Shown here: positions 54,614 to 63,787 of the stretch, in pieces
How the letters are laid out: every line of letters starts with the position of its first letter
Numbering within the stretch: the first letter of the stretch is position 1
Source: Roseimaritima multifibrata
GTDB taxonomy: Bacteria; Planctomycetota; Planctomycetia; Pirellulales; Pirellulaceae
DNA: 64,000 nucleotides
Reading direction: 5' to 3'
Assembly: GCF_007741495.1 (NCBI RefSeq)
Contig: NZ_CP036262.1
Location: 4,774,001-4,838,000, forward strand
Position numbers and translations under genes: made by a program
The notes under the pieces: model-generated
The model's input: the letters and a program-made list of their open reading frames with translations, nothing else
Told to the model about the DNA's origin: nothing
The model's database searches: none

Positions 54614-55036
54614 TCATCGTTTATTGAGCTCAGCCTTCCCTCCGCCCCAATCGGCGTTCAACGCACTAGGTACCTCAATCTGGACGGGAAGTTTCCTCTG
54701 ACGCCTAGGCTCCGCGGAATGCAAGGCAATGATCAGCATGAACACAACCCAAATGGCTGGCAAGATTCGTGACAATGGTACCACGTCAAACATCGGTGGT
54801 TGCGTCAGGAAAAGCGTGGCGGCCACGGCTGTGGTAAGCATGACCAAAGTCCGACTGGTGAACTGTAACCCGACGCGATGTCGCGGCTTCGTCCCATGCC
54901 GATAAACCGAAAACAACGCCAGGCCAAGCGAGATACAAGCGACCGCAATCCAACCGGTTGAAGCAAACCTTAGCATTGCCCCATTGTCAGACCATGTATC
55001 CGAGAGCGTCCACAAAGGATGCATGCAAATGGTCAC
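54614..55036 (-). CDS. Small membrane protein, possibly truncated at the 5' end
   Basis: From the GTG at 55036 it has 140 residues with about three membrane segments (GWIAVACISLGLALFSVYR, LVMLTTAVAATLFLTQPP, LSRILPAIWVVFMLIIALHS). The frame stays open upstream to a stop at 55125-55127 and in that stretch encodes another hydrophobic helix (LFSISVTVASIAIFLFARYD), yet no ATG, GTG or TTG is available there. So either a CTG start near 55115 is used or the gene has lost its true start. Function unknown. Confidence 0.55.
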   Translation of the reverse strand: MTICMHPLWTLSDTWSDNGAMLRFASTGWIAVACISLGLALFSVYRHGTKPRHRVGLQFTSRTLVMLTTAVAATLFLTQPPMFDVVPLSRILPAIWVVFMLIIALHSAEPRRQRKLPVQIEVPSALNADWGGGKAELNKR

Positions 55037-55129
55037 CGCAGCAAACGCAGCGGAACGCAGATCGTAGCGTGCAAACAGGAAAATCGCGATCGAAGCGACC
55101 GTAACCGAAATCGAAAACAGGGCAGTTTA

Positions 55130-55783
55130 GAACGCGTAACTTTCCGCAGCAGCCCTCATTGCGATTTGGGGATCAACGGGATTTACAGGCCATATAGGCA
55201 TTTCAAAAAAATGAACGGATGGTGGCGATGGCATCTAGCTTGCAAGCAATCCGACACGGCGACCCTCGCCGCTCAGCCACTTTCGAATGTCGATTGCACT
55301 GAAACATTCTTTTGGACCGGTTTCGAAAACAAACCGCACAGGCCAACCTTCACACTACAGCCTTAGGCAAAATCAAGCAACAATTCGCTGTATCGATGGA
55401 CCAATCGGCGGTCGATAGCAGCCGTGTCGACTGCACGGTCTCTGGCAATGGCAAGCAAAACTTTCCACGAATCAGCTGCTGGGACGATTTGTCCACGGTT
55501 CTTTTTCTAATCCCCAAGATTCCAGTGCCCAAGATTCCAGTGCCCAAGATTCCAGTGCCCAGAACCGCTGCCTAGCGTCCAAACGGCTGAGAGCAAACCC
55601 GAACCAGCGTTGGGCGTCTGCTGGAATCTGCAAAGCTACCGCAGGAAAGTTTTCTTCCCCCAAAACGTTGATCTGCTTATACTATTTGCTTAGCAGAATG
55701 CCACCGATCGGTAGATCCATCCCCTCCACCCGAAGAACTGTTCCATGGGCGGTACAGTTACCGGATTAAGGAAACTTGACTCG
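55130..55783. other. Intergenic region with a 15-bp tandem repeat
   Basis: No gene is supported. CCCAAGATTCCAGTG is repeated three times at 55515-55559. The last 100 bp probably hold the promoter of the giant dehydrogenase gene. Confidence 0.5.
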
Positions 55784-58700
55784 ATGCACACCATGCGCAC
55801 CCTTTTGCTTCCGGCCCTCGCGGTTTATTTCTTTTTGAACGGGAGCCTGTCAGCCGGCTCGACGCTTCAGGCGGCCGAACCGACTCTGAAACTGGAACCG
55901 GGCGAAAAAGTTGCGATGGTCGGCAATGCCTTGGCCGAGCGAATGAACCTTTACGGTCATTTTGAAACTCGCTGGCAACTTCATACCGAAGGCCTACAAA
56001 CTCAGTTTCGCAATTTCGGCTGGCCGGCCGATGAAGTGGGTAACCAACAGCGTCCTAACAGCTACACCACGATCGATGATCCTCTTGAAGTTTTTGCGCC
56101 CAATCGCTTCCTATGCTTTTTTGGGTTCAACGAATCGTTTGCAGGCACCGATGAAGCGACCCTTGATGCTTTTGTCGAAGCCTACCGCGAATACATCAAA
56201 AAGACGGCGGAGAAGTACGGCCAAGATGGCAAGGCAAAGTTCGTTCTTGTCAGCCCAACCGCTTTTGAAGCAACCGGCAACCCGCTCCATCCCGACCCAC
56301 AAGAACGGAATGCCGCGTTAAAAGCCTACACCGACCGAATTCAGCAATTGGCGGAAGCCGACGGTCATGACTTTGTAGACCTTTACACTCCGACGCTGCA
56401 GCAATTCAGCAAAGAACAAGGGACTCAGTACACGATCAATGGGATTCACCTGAACGAGGACGGCGACCGCTTGATCGCCTACGAACTGGATCGTGCTTTG
56501 CTTTCCGGCGACGCTTCGCCGAATCTGTCGGGCCCCAAATACGAAAAGGTCCGCAACTGGGTAAACGATAAAGCCTGGTTGCATCTGCAAGATTACCGCA
56601 TGCTAAATGGTTGGTACGTCTACGGCGGCCGCCGCACATGGGATACGGAAACGTTCCCGACCGAATACCGCAAGATCCGAAACATGGTCGAAGTCCGCGA
56701 TCAGTACATCTGGGACTTGGTCGCTGGCAAAGCGGTCGCGGACAAACCGGATGACTCAGCGACCGGCGACGTTGTCATCCCACCGACGATGTTCGGCACA
56801 CGCAACGAAAATTTTCGCAAGATGCGTGAACCCGAAAAATTGATTTATCCGACTCCTGAAGAGTCGATCAAGATGATGAACGTTCCGGACGGCTTCGAGA
56901 TTGAACTGTTTGCCTCGGAGCGTGAATTCCCGGAACTGGCTAACCCCAATCAAATCGCTTTTGATGCGAAAGGTCGACTGTGGGTATCTTGCATGGCAAA
57001 CTATCCGCAGTGGCAACCAGGCGCCAAACGCCCCGACGATCGCCTGCTGATCCTGGAAGACACCGACAACGACGGCAAAGCGGATAAGTGCACGACCTTC
57101 TATGACAAATTGATCTGCCCCACCGGATTCGAGTTCTGGAACGGCGGCGTCCTGGTGGTCGATGAACCTCGGATCTTGTTCCTAAAAGACAACGATGGCG
57201 ATGACCAAGCCGACGAAGCGATTCAACTGATCGATGGGATCGCCACCGACGACACTCACCACACAGTGGGCGCCTGGGAATTTTCTCCCGGCGGCCTGCT
57301 GTACATGCTGGAAGGGGTCTCGCTTTCGACCACTTTGGAAACGCCTTGGGGAGCCTTCCGCAACAAGAACAGCGGGGGAGGTTACATCCTGGATCCCCAT
57401 TCCATGCAGGTTCGCCACTTTCGGACTCCCGGTTACGGGAACCCCTGGTGCTTAGTGTTTGACGAGTGGGGCAATGGAATCATCGGCGATGGCACGAACG
57501 CCAAACAGCATTGGCTTAGCCCACTGACAGGCGCGGACGTGGCCAGCCGCAAAACCCTACAACCGATCTTCGACAACGAAGGGATGCGGCCTGCGGTCGG
57601 GAACGAATTCCTCTTCTCTCGCCATTTCCCGGACGACATCCAAGGAGAATTCATTTATGCCTGTGTGATCAACATGCACGGGATGCCACGGTTCACTGTG
57701 GAAGACGAAGCGGGGACGGCCGGCTTCACTGGAAAACGAATCGAAGACTTTGTCGATTCCACCGACATGATCTTCCGACCTGTCGATCCTAAAATTGGGC
57801 CTGACGGTGCCCTCTGGTTCGGTGACTGGTGCAATGCCCTAATCGGCCATATGCAGTATTCCCAACGCGACCCCAATCGCGACCACACCCATGGCCGCGT
57901 CTACCGTATGGTTTACAAGGACAAACCACTTTTGGAAACGGTTGATTATTCCCAATCGTCCGCTGCGGAATTGCTTGCCGCGTTGCAGGTTCCAGAACTG
58001 CGAACGCGTTATCGAATTCGCCGCGAACTGCGCAATCGACCAAAGGCGGAAGTCGACGCCGCCATCGCTTCCTCGCTGCAGGGGAACTCCGACCCAATGC
58101 AACTCTGCGAAGCGATGTGGGCTCAGGAAAGTTTCCGCGACGTCGACACCAATTTATTGGACGCGATCCTGCAATCGGACAACAAAAATGCCCGAGCGGC
58201 CGCGATCCACACGGTCACGAATGAAATGAGCCGCATCGAAGACGTCGATCGCTATTTTGAAGCGGCCGTCAACGACCCGGACCCTCGAGTCCGATTGGAG
58301 GGGATTCGTGGCCTCAGTCTTTCCAAGTCGCCAAGGGCAACGGAACTGGTCCTAGCCGCCACGAACCATCCGCTGGACTACTGGATTGAATACACGTTGG
58401 AACATGCCTTGCAGGCCCTCGAGCCGCAGTGGTCCGAAGGGATGAAGAACGAGTCCTACCTCGCCAGCAGTACCGAACAGGCCAGAGAGTACCTGGTCCG
58501 TTACATCCGGAAATCAGGGCCTGGCGGTGAAGCGGTGGTTCCACTGGATATCGCCGACGATGTCGATGCACCGTTAGAAAAACGAATGGCCGCGATCCAG
58601 CAGCTGGCCAAGTTGAAAGGCGGCAATGCAAAGCGTGGAGCCCCGGTCTTTAAGCAGGTTTGCTCGGCTTGCCACAAAGTCGGCGACATCGGCAAGAAGT

Positions 58701-59536
58701 TCGGCCCCGATCTATCGGATGTCGGCATGCGACTTAGCACCGAACAAATTGTCCGTTCGGTCACGATGCCCAACCACGAAATCTCCAAGGGATTTGAAAC
58801 CGTGATGGTTTTGACCTACGACGGGGTCACTCACAACGGGTTCATCCTGTCCGAAGATGATGACACCCTTTCCTTAGGAATTGCCGACGGAAAGAAAGTG
58901 GATGTCGACAAAGAAGAAATTGAAATCCGCAAAGCAATGAAAGCCAGTTCGATGCCGGAAGGGTTGGCCAAAACGATTGCGCCAATCGAATTCCTCGATT
59001 TAATCGCGTATCTGGGGCAGCAAAAGAACATCCGCAAAGCGGAGCGAGATGGCTGGATCTTTGCAGAATTCGCAACACCACCAGAGCTGCGTTCACACAA
59101 AGGGATTCCTGAGGTTTCGCGGACCGCCGGGATTCAGCTTGGGCCGAATTTTTCCAATCAAGATTGGAACGATGAAGTCCACCTGTTACTCGCCGGATCG
59201 CCACGAAGCGGATTTGATTTTGCTTTTCATTCCGTCCATGACGCCGAGAAGCCTTACGTCACGATCCGCTTGGACAAACCGACGCTGCTAAAACATCTGT
59301 GGATGCAAAACCGCGTCAGCAAACAATTCCACTCCCGCGCCGACGGGCTAACCGTCTGGGTCAGCAAGGATGGCAAAGACTTCCAGCAGGTTTGGACCGC
59401 AGACAAACCGAACAGCGAATGGACCATCGATTTCCCTGCCGGGACCGAGGCTCAATACGTACGCATCGGGCTAAACAAAGCGGGGACGTTCCATCTGAAC
59501 CAAGCCGCCATCTTCGGCGTCGACGCAAAGGAATAA
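55784..59536 (+). CDS. Giant secreted protein: SGNH-like, dehydrogenase-type propeller, HEAT and cytochrome c domains
   Basis: From the ATG at 55784 it has 1250 residues. A signal peptide is at about 1-33. An SGNH-hydrolase-like domain (about 35-260) lacks the catalytic Ser: the usual GDS is GNALAERM, though NGIHLNEDGD near 219 keeps the late block. From about 355 it is a PVC-type membrane-bound dehydrogenase-like propeller (FEIELFASEREFPELANPNQ, ILEDTDNDGKAD). A HEAT-like helical part follows at 720-930. The haem c site is CSACH at 960-964. The C-terminus (about 1080-1250) is a discoidin-like beta domain. The substrate is probably a complex glycan or secreted compound. Confidence 0.88.
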   Translation: MHTMRTLLLPALAVYFFLNGSLSAGSTLQAAEPTLKLEPGEKVAMVGNALAERMNLYGHFETRWQLHTEGLQTQFRNFGWPADEVGNQQRPNSYTTIDDPLEVFAPNRFLCFFGFNESFAGTDEATLDAFVEAYREYIKKTAEKYGQDGKAKFVLVSPTAFEATGNPLHPDPQERNAALKAYTDRIQQLAEADGHDFVDLYTPTLQQFSKEQGTQYTINGIHLNEDGDRLIAYELDRALLSGDASPNLSGPKYEKVRNWVNDKAWLHLQDYRMLNGWYVYGGRRTWDTETFPTEYRKIRNMVEVRDQYIWDLVAGKAVADKPDDSATGDVVIPPTMFGTRNENFRKMREPEKLIYPTPEESIKMMNVPDGFEIELFASEREFPELANPNQIAFDAKGRLWVSCMANYPQWQPGAKRPDDRLLILEDTDNDGKADKCTTFYDKLICPTGFEFWNGGVLVVDEPRILFLKDNDGDDQADEAIQLIDGIATDDTHHTVGAWEFSPGGLLYMLEGVSLSTTLETPWGAFRNKNSGGGYILDPHSMQVRHFRTPGYGNPWCLVFDEWGNGIIGDGTNAKQHWLSPLTGADVASRKTLQPIFDNEGMRPAVGNEFLFSRHFPDDIQGEFIYACVINMHGMPRFTVEDEAGTAGFTGKRIEDFVDSTDMIFRPVDPKIGPDGALWFGDWCNALIGHMQYSQRDPNRDHTHGRVYRMVYKDKPLLETVDYSQSSAAELLAALQVPELRTRYRIRRELRNRPKAEVDAAIASSLQGNSDPMQLCEAMWAQESFRDVDTNLLDAILQSDNKNARAAAIHTVTNEMSRIEDVDRYFEAAVNDPDPRVRLEGIRGLSLSKSPRATELVLAATNHPLDYWIEYTLEHALQALEPQWSEGMKNESYLASSTEQAREYLVRYIRKSGPGGEAVVPLDIADDVDAPLEKRMAAIQQLAKLKGGNAKRGAPVFKQVCSACHKVGDIGKKFGPDLSDVGMRLSTEQIVRSVTMPNHEISKGFETVMVLTYDGVTHNGFILSEDDDTLSLGIADGKKVDVDKEEIEIRKAMKASSMPEGLAKTIAPIEFLDLIAYLGQQKNIRKAERDGWIFAEFATPPELRSHKGIPEVSRTAGIQLGPNFSNQDWNDEVHLLLAGSPRSGFDFAFHSVHDAEKPYVTIRLDKPTLLKHLWMQNRVSKQFHSRADGLTVWVSKDGKDFQQVWTADKPNSEWTIDFPAGTEAQYVRIGLNKAGTFHLNQAAIFGVDAKE

Positions 59537-59569
59537 AGACGGCAAAGAAACAGCGTTCGCGCAGCGCCG

Positions 59570-59910
59570 CCCCTCGTAGCTCCGCCCCTCGTAGCTCCGC
59601 CTCTCCGAGGCGGAGAACCCAGCGAGCACGAGTCTCGGAGAGACTCTACTACGTGCGATTGCACCGACCCCAGATGGCGATGTTTAGGCCGCGGTATCCG
59701 CGTAGCTCCGCCCGCCTCGTAGCTCCGCCTCTCCGAGGCGGAGAGCCCAGCGAGCACGAGTCTCGGAGAGACTCGTGCTACGTGCTATTACACCGCCTCA
59801 GATGGCGATGTTTGGGCAGCAGTGTCCGCGAAGCTCCGTCGCCTCGTAGCTCCGCCTCTCCGAGGCGGAGAACCCAGCAAGCACGAGTCTCGGAGAGACT
59901 CTACTACGTG
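59570..59910. repeat. Three copies of the double-hairpin repeat with ~127-bp period
   Basis: Copies begin near 59591, 59718 and 59844. Between them a linker such as GATGGCGATGTTT is also repeated. The hairpins CTCCGCCTC/GAGGCGGAG and GAGTCTC/GAGACT(C) are kept, and their T/G-rich spacers vary. It fills the gap between the dehydrogenase and BON genes. Confidence 0.9.
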
Positions 59911-59942
59911 CTAATACACCGACCTGTTTGGGGCTTGTGATT

Positions 59943-60716
59943 CTATTCGGCGTTCGGCAGTGGTCGCCAACCGTTTTGATCGACAAAACTTGGCATCCCC
60001 GGTGCGACTTGCCCTTCTCGTGGTCCTCGAACGGGAAGATTAGTCGTTGGAATCGTCGATGGGCTGGGCAGTGATTCGGCGACCTGCAAATCATCCTGAA
60101 CGTCGCGTACTCCCGGCTCCAACCTCATCAGCAGGCGAGCCATACGCGCGTCCTTTTCCGAAGCGACGGTCCCCGACAGCCGAGCCATGCCATCTTCGAA
60201 GCTCACGGTCGCACCTTGAAAGCGTTCGCTTGCGACGTTTCGGTCGAGCCGGCCTCGGAGCGTCGACTGCAATTGTGCTGAGGGGATTGGTCGGACTTCA
60301 ACAGCCGATCGCAAGCGAGTGCGAATCGTTTTGGACGTGTCTTGTTGACCTTGAGCTTGATTAAAAGCTCCACCAAACAGCCCCCCAAGGCCTCCAAGTC
60401 CCCCCATGCCGCCGCCAAAACCGCCTCCGCCAAAACCACCAGCTCCGCCACCCGTTGCACCGCCGGCCCCACCGACGGTACTAAATCCTGACACGGTTGC
60501 ACTGGAGGCTCCGACGCTGTCGCCGCGATCGATCTCAAAAATCGAATTGGGGTCGCTCAAACCGGCTTCAATCCCGCTCCCAAATTCCAGTCCATTTGCG
60601 GCCCCGGTTCCGCCAGTCGTTCCGCCCCCGGTCCCTTGAGCCGCGACCCAGGAGGCCCCGATGGGACCTAGGCATAGCAAAGCCAAAACAGAGGCGGTGA
60701 AGAGGTTATGTCGCAT
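59943..60716 (-). CDS. Secreted Gly-rich BON-domain protein
   Basis: It has 257 residues. A signal peptide ends near WVAAQ (27). A Gly-rich stretch (for example GGGFGGGMGGLGGLGGLFGG) spans about 83-118. The BON domain (about 135-215) contains SAQLQSTLRGRLDRNV, GMARLSGTVASEKDARMARL and LEPGVRDVQDDLQV. BON domains bind phospholipid or other membrane partners. It is convergent with the dehydrogenase gene and divergent from the next gene. It is probably periplasmic or outer-membrane associated. Confidence 0.87.
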   Translation of the reverse strand: MRHNLFTASVLALLCLGPIGASWVAAQGTGGGTTGGTGAANGLEFGSGIEAGLSDPNSIFEIDRGDSVGASSATVSGFSTVGGAGGATGGGAGGFGGGGFGGGMGGLGGLGGLFGGAFNQAQGQQDTSKTIRTRLRSAVEVRPIPSAQLQSTLRGRLDRNVASERFQGATVSFEDGMARLSGTVASEKDARMARLLMRLEPGVRDVQDDLQVAESLPSPSTIPTTNLPVRGPREGQVAPGMPSFVDQNGWRPLPNAE

Positions 60717-60946
60717 TGGAAAGACACCTTATGCAGGACGGAAGCAGAACTCAGATAACCGCGGCAGCCATCTTCGCCCTATCCATTTCTCGATCAATTG
60801 AACCCCGTAGCCCGCAAAAAGTTTTGATTTCTTTGCCAAGGTCAATCCAAAGGAAACGAACCGACCGGTTATCCGGCTAAGATGCATTGTAGCACCTCAA
60901 CCTATTCCAGCTCGTCTATTGAATAATCTGCACAAAAGGAACCCTT

Positions 60947-62815
60947 ATGCGTGTCGTTATGTTCACCCTGGCTCTTTGTCTCAGTTTTGGCATTCTGCAG
61001 TCTCCGTGCACAGCGGCCCGACCAGGGGCTCCGCATTTAATGCCTCACGATGTTCTGGCCTACGCTCGAATCGACGATGCGTCGGAAATGCGGGAGATTT
61101 TCAAAGACAGTTCGTTCGGCCGGATGCTGAACGATCCGAAACTGAAACCGCTGGCCAGCGACTTGTACGGTGCAGGTGCCGAACTGTTCGAAAAGCTCAG
61201 CGAGCAATTAGGCGTTTCGCTGGACGAGCTGCTAAGCATTCCCGACGGCGAGGTCGCTGTTGCCTTGCTCCCATTTGGCGTTTCCCCTGATTCCAATGAG
61301 AAAACTTCGCCAAATGCCGCGACGAAAACTCCCGACGATTCGCCCGAAGCGATTCGCGAACGCATCAATCAGCGTCGCCGTCGCAACGCAATGGTCGGGG
61401 CTCTGGGGATTCTGGAAACGGGCGACCAAGCACCGCTGTTGAAGGTAATGCTCGACCGCCTGGCAGATCAACTGGCCAACCAAAACTATGTCAACAATGA
61501 TCGGGAAGTTTTAGGAGTTCAAATTACCGGCTTTCGAGCCCCCAATGTTTCGCAACCAGGAATCGAATTCTGTCAGGTCGATGGAGTCACGCTGTTTGGT
61601 GTCGGAGAAGGCGTTGTCGAAGACGCTTTGCAACGCTGGAAAGGGAAAGCCGAAGGGAAAACGCTCGCTCAAAATGAAGACTTCGCAGCCGTCATGGGCC
61701 CCTGCGTCGGGGCGGAAGATACCGAGCCACAAATTACATTCTTCGTAAACCCTTTCGGGATCGCGGAACGCTTCATCAAAAATGCTGGCGGCGGTGCAGC
61801 GTTGGTCTGGCCGATCATCGCGGACTTGGGGGCCTCAAAAATCAAAGGCGTCGGCGGCAGCAGCTTCACCGGAAGCGACTTTTTTGAAGGCATCCTTCAC
61901 GTCCATGTCCTGATCGAATCCCCTCGCGATGGCTTCTTCGCCGTCCTCCGTCCAGAATCGGGAGACATCAATCCGCCGAACTGGATTCCTGACGATGTCA
62001 GCAGCTATACCACGATCTACTGGGATTTCCCCAACGCCTACAAAGGCCTGGGGCGAATTCTTGACCGCTTCCAAGGTGAAGACACTCTCTCACGAAGAGT
62101 CGAAACGCCTTTTCTGCAACGGACAAAAATTGATCTGCAAAAAGAACTTATCGATCAGATGACCGGTCGAGTTACGATGGCGCGTTGGTATGAACCGCCA
62201 GCAAAGGTCAACAGCCAGACTCGCTTGGTCGCGATTGAGATGAAAGACGCTGCCCGCACGGCGGAAACCCTAAACAAACTTGTCAAAGCTTTTCCAAATC
62301 AATTGGAAAAACAGTATGAAGGAAGCGTCGTCGTTTACAGACGTCCGGCCCGAGCCGATGCAATTGCTCCCGAAGGGATGAGGCCTCCACAGCCTCAACT
62401 TGCGCTGCTGGGGAACCACGTCGTGTTCTGTGATAGTACTGCGTTCTTACAACGAGCCATTCGCGCCGACGCTGGAGCTGTCCCCCGGTTGACCGGAGTT
62501 GTCGAATACGACTTGATCGCAAGTGAAGTGGGGGGAAAATTAGATGGCCAACCAGCCTTCCTGTTCAGTTTCTCTCGAGCCCAAGAGACGCTTCGCCAAT
62601 TTTATGAAATGGCAGCGGCTCCAGGAGCAAAAGAGGATCTTGCCCGCGCAGGCGAGACGAATGAAACAGCAGCGAAACTAAGTGAGATCATGAAAAACCA
62701 TGAACTGCCACCGTTCGATGCACTCTCAAAGTACTTCGCACCCACCGGAGCCTTTGCGTACGATTCGCCAACAGGAATCCATTACACAACGTTTACCCTT
62801 CGTGGTGACAAGTAA
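60947..62815 (+). CDS. Large secreted protein of unknown function
   Basis: It has 622 residues, with AAGGA 7 nt before the ATG. A signal peptide ends near CTAARPG (25). The mature protein is globular with features recalling DUF3352-type secreted proteins: MPHDVLAYARIDDASEMREI at the start, an IPDGEVAVALLPFG strand, repeated GV/GVGEGVVEDALQ elements and a final FALSKYFAPTGA-like region. No catalytic set is seen. It is common in planctomycetes as a secreted unknown. It stands alone and is followed by a repeat-rich region. Confidence 0.78.
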   Translation: MRVVMFTLALCLSFGILQSPCTAARPGAPHLMPHDVLAYARIDDASEMREIFKDSSFGRMLNDPKLKPLASDLYGAGAELFEKLSEQLGVSLDELLSIPDGEVAVALLPFGVSPDSNEKTSPNAATKTPDDSPEAIRERINQRRRRNAMVGALGILETGDQAPLLKVMLDRLADQLANQNYVNNDREVLGVQITGFRAPNVSQPGIEFCQVDGVTLFGVGEGVVEDALQRWKGKAEGKTLAQNEDFAAVMGPCVGAEDTEPQITFFVNPFGIAERFIKNAGGGAALVWPIIADLGASKIKGVGGSSFTGSDFFEGILHVHVLIESPRDGFFAVLRPESGDINPPNWIPDDVSSYTTIYWDFPNAYKGLGRILDRFQGEDTLSRRVETPFLQRTKIDLQKELIDQMTGRVTMARWYEPPAKVNSQTRLVAIEMKDAARTAETLNKLVKAFPNQLEKQYEGSVVVYRRPARADAIAPEGMRPPQPQLALLGNHVVFCDSTAFLQRAIRADAGAVPRLTGVVEYDLIASEVGGKLDGQPAFLFSFSRAQETLRQFYEMAAAPGAKEDLARAGETNETAAKLSEIMKNHELPPFDALSKYFAPTGAFAYDSPTGIHYTTFTLRGDK

Positions 62816-62924
62816 TCGATAAGCCGCGAACGGTTCTTCGGGCTTATTTTGTCTCTGCAGGCCCAGATGGTTAACTCAATAGGTTGCAGGGGTGAGAATC
62901 CCCGGAACGAAACCGAATACCAGC

Positions 62925-63290
62925 CAAGAGGCGGAGCAGCGAAGGTCGAACCGACCGGGAAATCGATGCCCAAGTCGGAGCGATCCCCCGTAGCCGAGTC
63001 TCTCCGAGACTCGTGCATGCCAACTCTCCGCCTCGGAGAGGCGGAGCTACGAAGGTCGAACCGACCGGGAAATCGATGCCCAAGTCGGAGCGATCGCACG
63101 TAGTAGAGTCTCTCCGAGACTCGTGCTTGCCAACTCTCCGCCTCGGAGAGGCGGAGCTACGAAGAGGCGGAGCTACGAAGAGGCGGAGCAGCGAAGGTCG
63201 AACCGACCGGGAAATCGATGCCCAAGTCGGAGCGATCCCCCGTAGCCGAGTCTCTCCGAGACTCGTGCATGCCAACTCTCCGCCTCGGGG
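62925..63290. repeat. Inverse-oriented double-hairpin repeat cluster
   Basis: Units starting GAAGGTCGAACCGACCGGGA are at 62941, 63051 and 63193 (first period 110 bp). Each carries GAGTCTC-TCC-GAGACTC and CTCCGCCTC-GGA-GAGGCGGAG, which is the reverse orientation of the copies at 50359 and 59591. The third copy is interrupted at its second palindrome by the element at 63291-63577 and resumes after it. Confidence 0.9.
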
Positions 63291-63577
63291 GACGTGCGAT
63301 AAATAAGTAGTGAGTGTGGCAGGGAGAAAAGGCCCCCTGCCAGCTTGCCTGGCATGAAGCCAAGATTTGAAATTAGTTCGCAGGGCTCCAGGAAAACGCA
63401 TCCAGTTCGGATTGCCGCTAAAAGCGGCAATCCGAACTGGATGCGAAAACCGTGGGGGCAACCACCTCTAATTTGAAATCTTGCGTTCCTGTCGGGTAAA
63501 CCGACGAGGGGACGTGGCGCGCGGGTGTCTGGCAGGTGCCAGCTGCTGTCAAAATATCAACTTATTTATCGCACGTC
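63291..63577. mobile_element. 287-bp element with perfect 18-bp inverted ends
   Basis: GACGTGCGATAAATAAGT (63291-63308) is the exact reverse complement of 63560-63577. The interior has no convincing gene; it holds an outer imperfect stem (63362-63376 with 63468-63482, 14 of 15) and a perfect 23-bp hairpin with a 3-nt loop (63397-63445). It lies inside a palindromic repeat copy. The ends resemble those of the elements at 21618 and 26813. Confidence 0.85.
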
Positions 63578-63704
63578 TCGAGAGGCGGAGCTACGAAGAG
63601 AGGCGACAATCTCTAAGAGCGAAATCCGCTGTGATTCGCCTCGAACGTTTATTTGCGGATGGTCCAATGCATCATCAATTTGATCGACATCCGTAAGGCA
63701 CCAA
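63578..63704. other. Remainder of interrupted repeat and spacer
   Basis: It begins with TCGAGAGGCGGAGCTACGAAG, the continuation of the interrupted palindromic repeat, then about 90 bp with nothing recognised. Confidence 0.5.
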
Positions 63705-63768
63705 CGCAAAAGAGCCAAAGGTCCGGTCGGCTGTTCCAATGAACACAACCTGCCGAACCTTTGGCTCT
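63705..63768 (-). terminator. Terminator of the acetyltransferase gene
   Basis: On the minus strand AGAGCCAAAGGT (complement of 63757-63768) pairs with ACCTTTGGCTCT (complement of 63711-63722), a perfect 12-bp stem with more pairing inside, followed by TTTT. It starts 19 nt after the stop codon. Confidence 0.85.
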
Positions 63769-63787
63769 ACTTAAACGCGTTGGCTGA

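Noticed and set aside
59452-59757. Arg-rich frames through the double-hairpin repeats
   Set aside because: They consist of translated repeat and change frame between copies.
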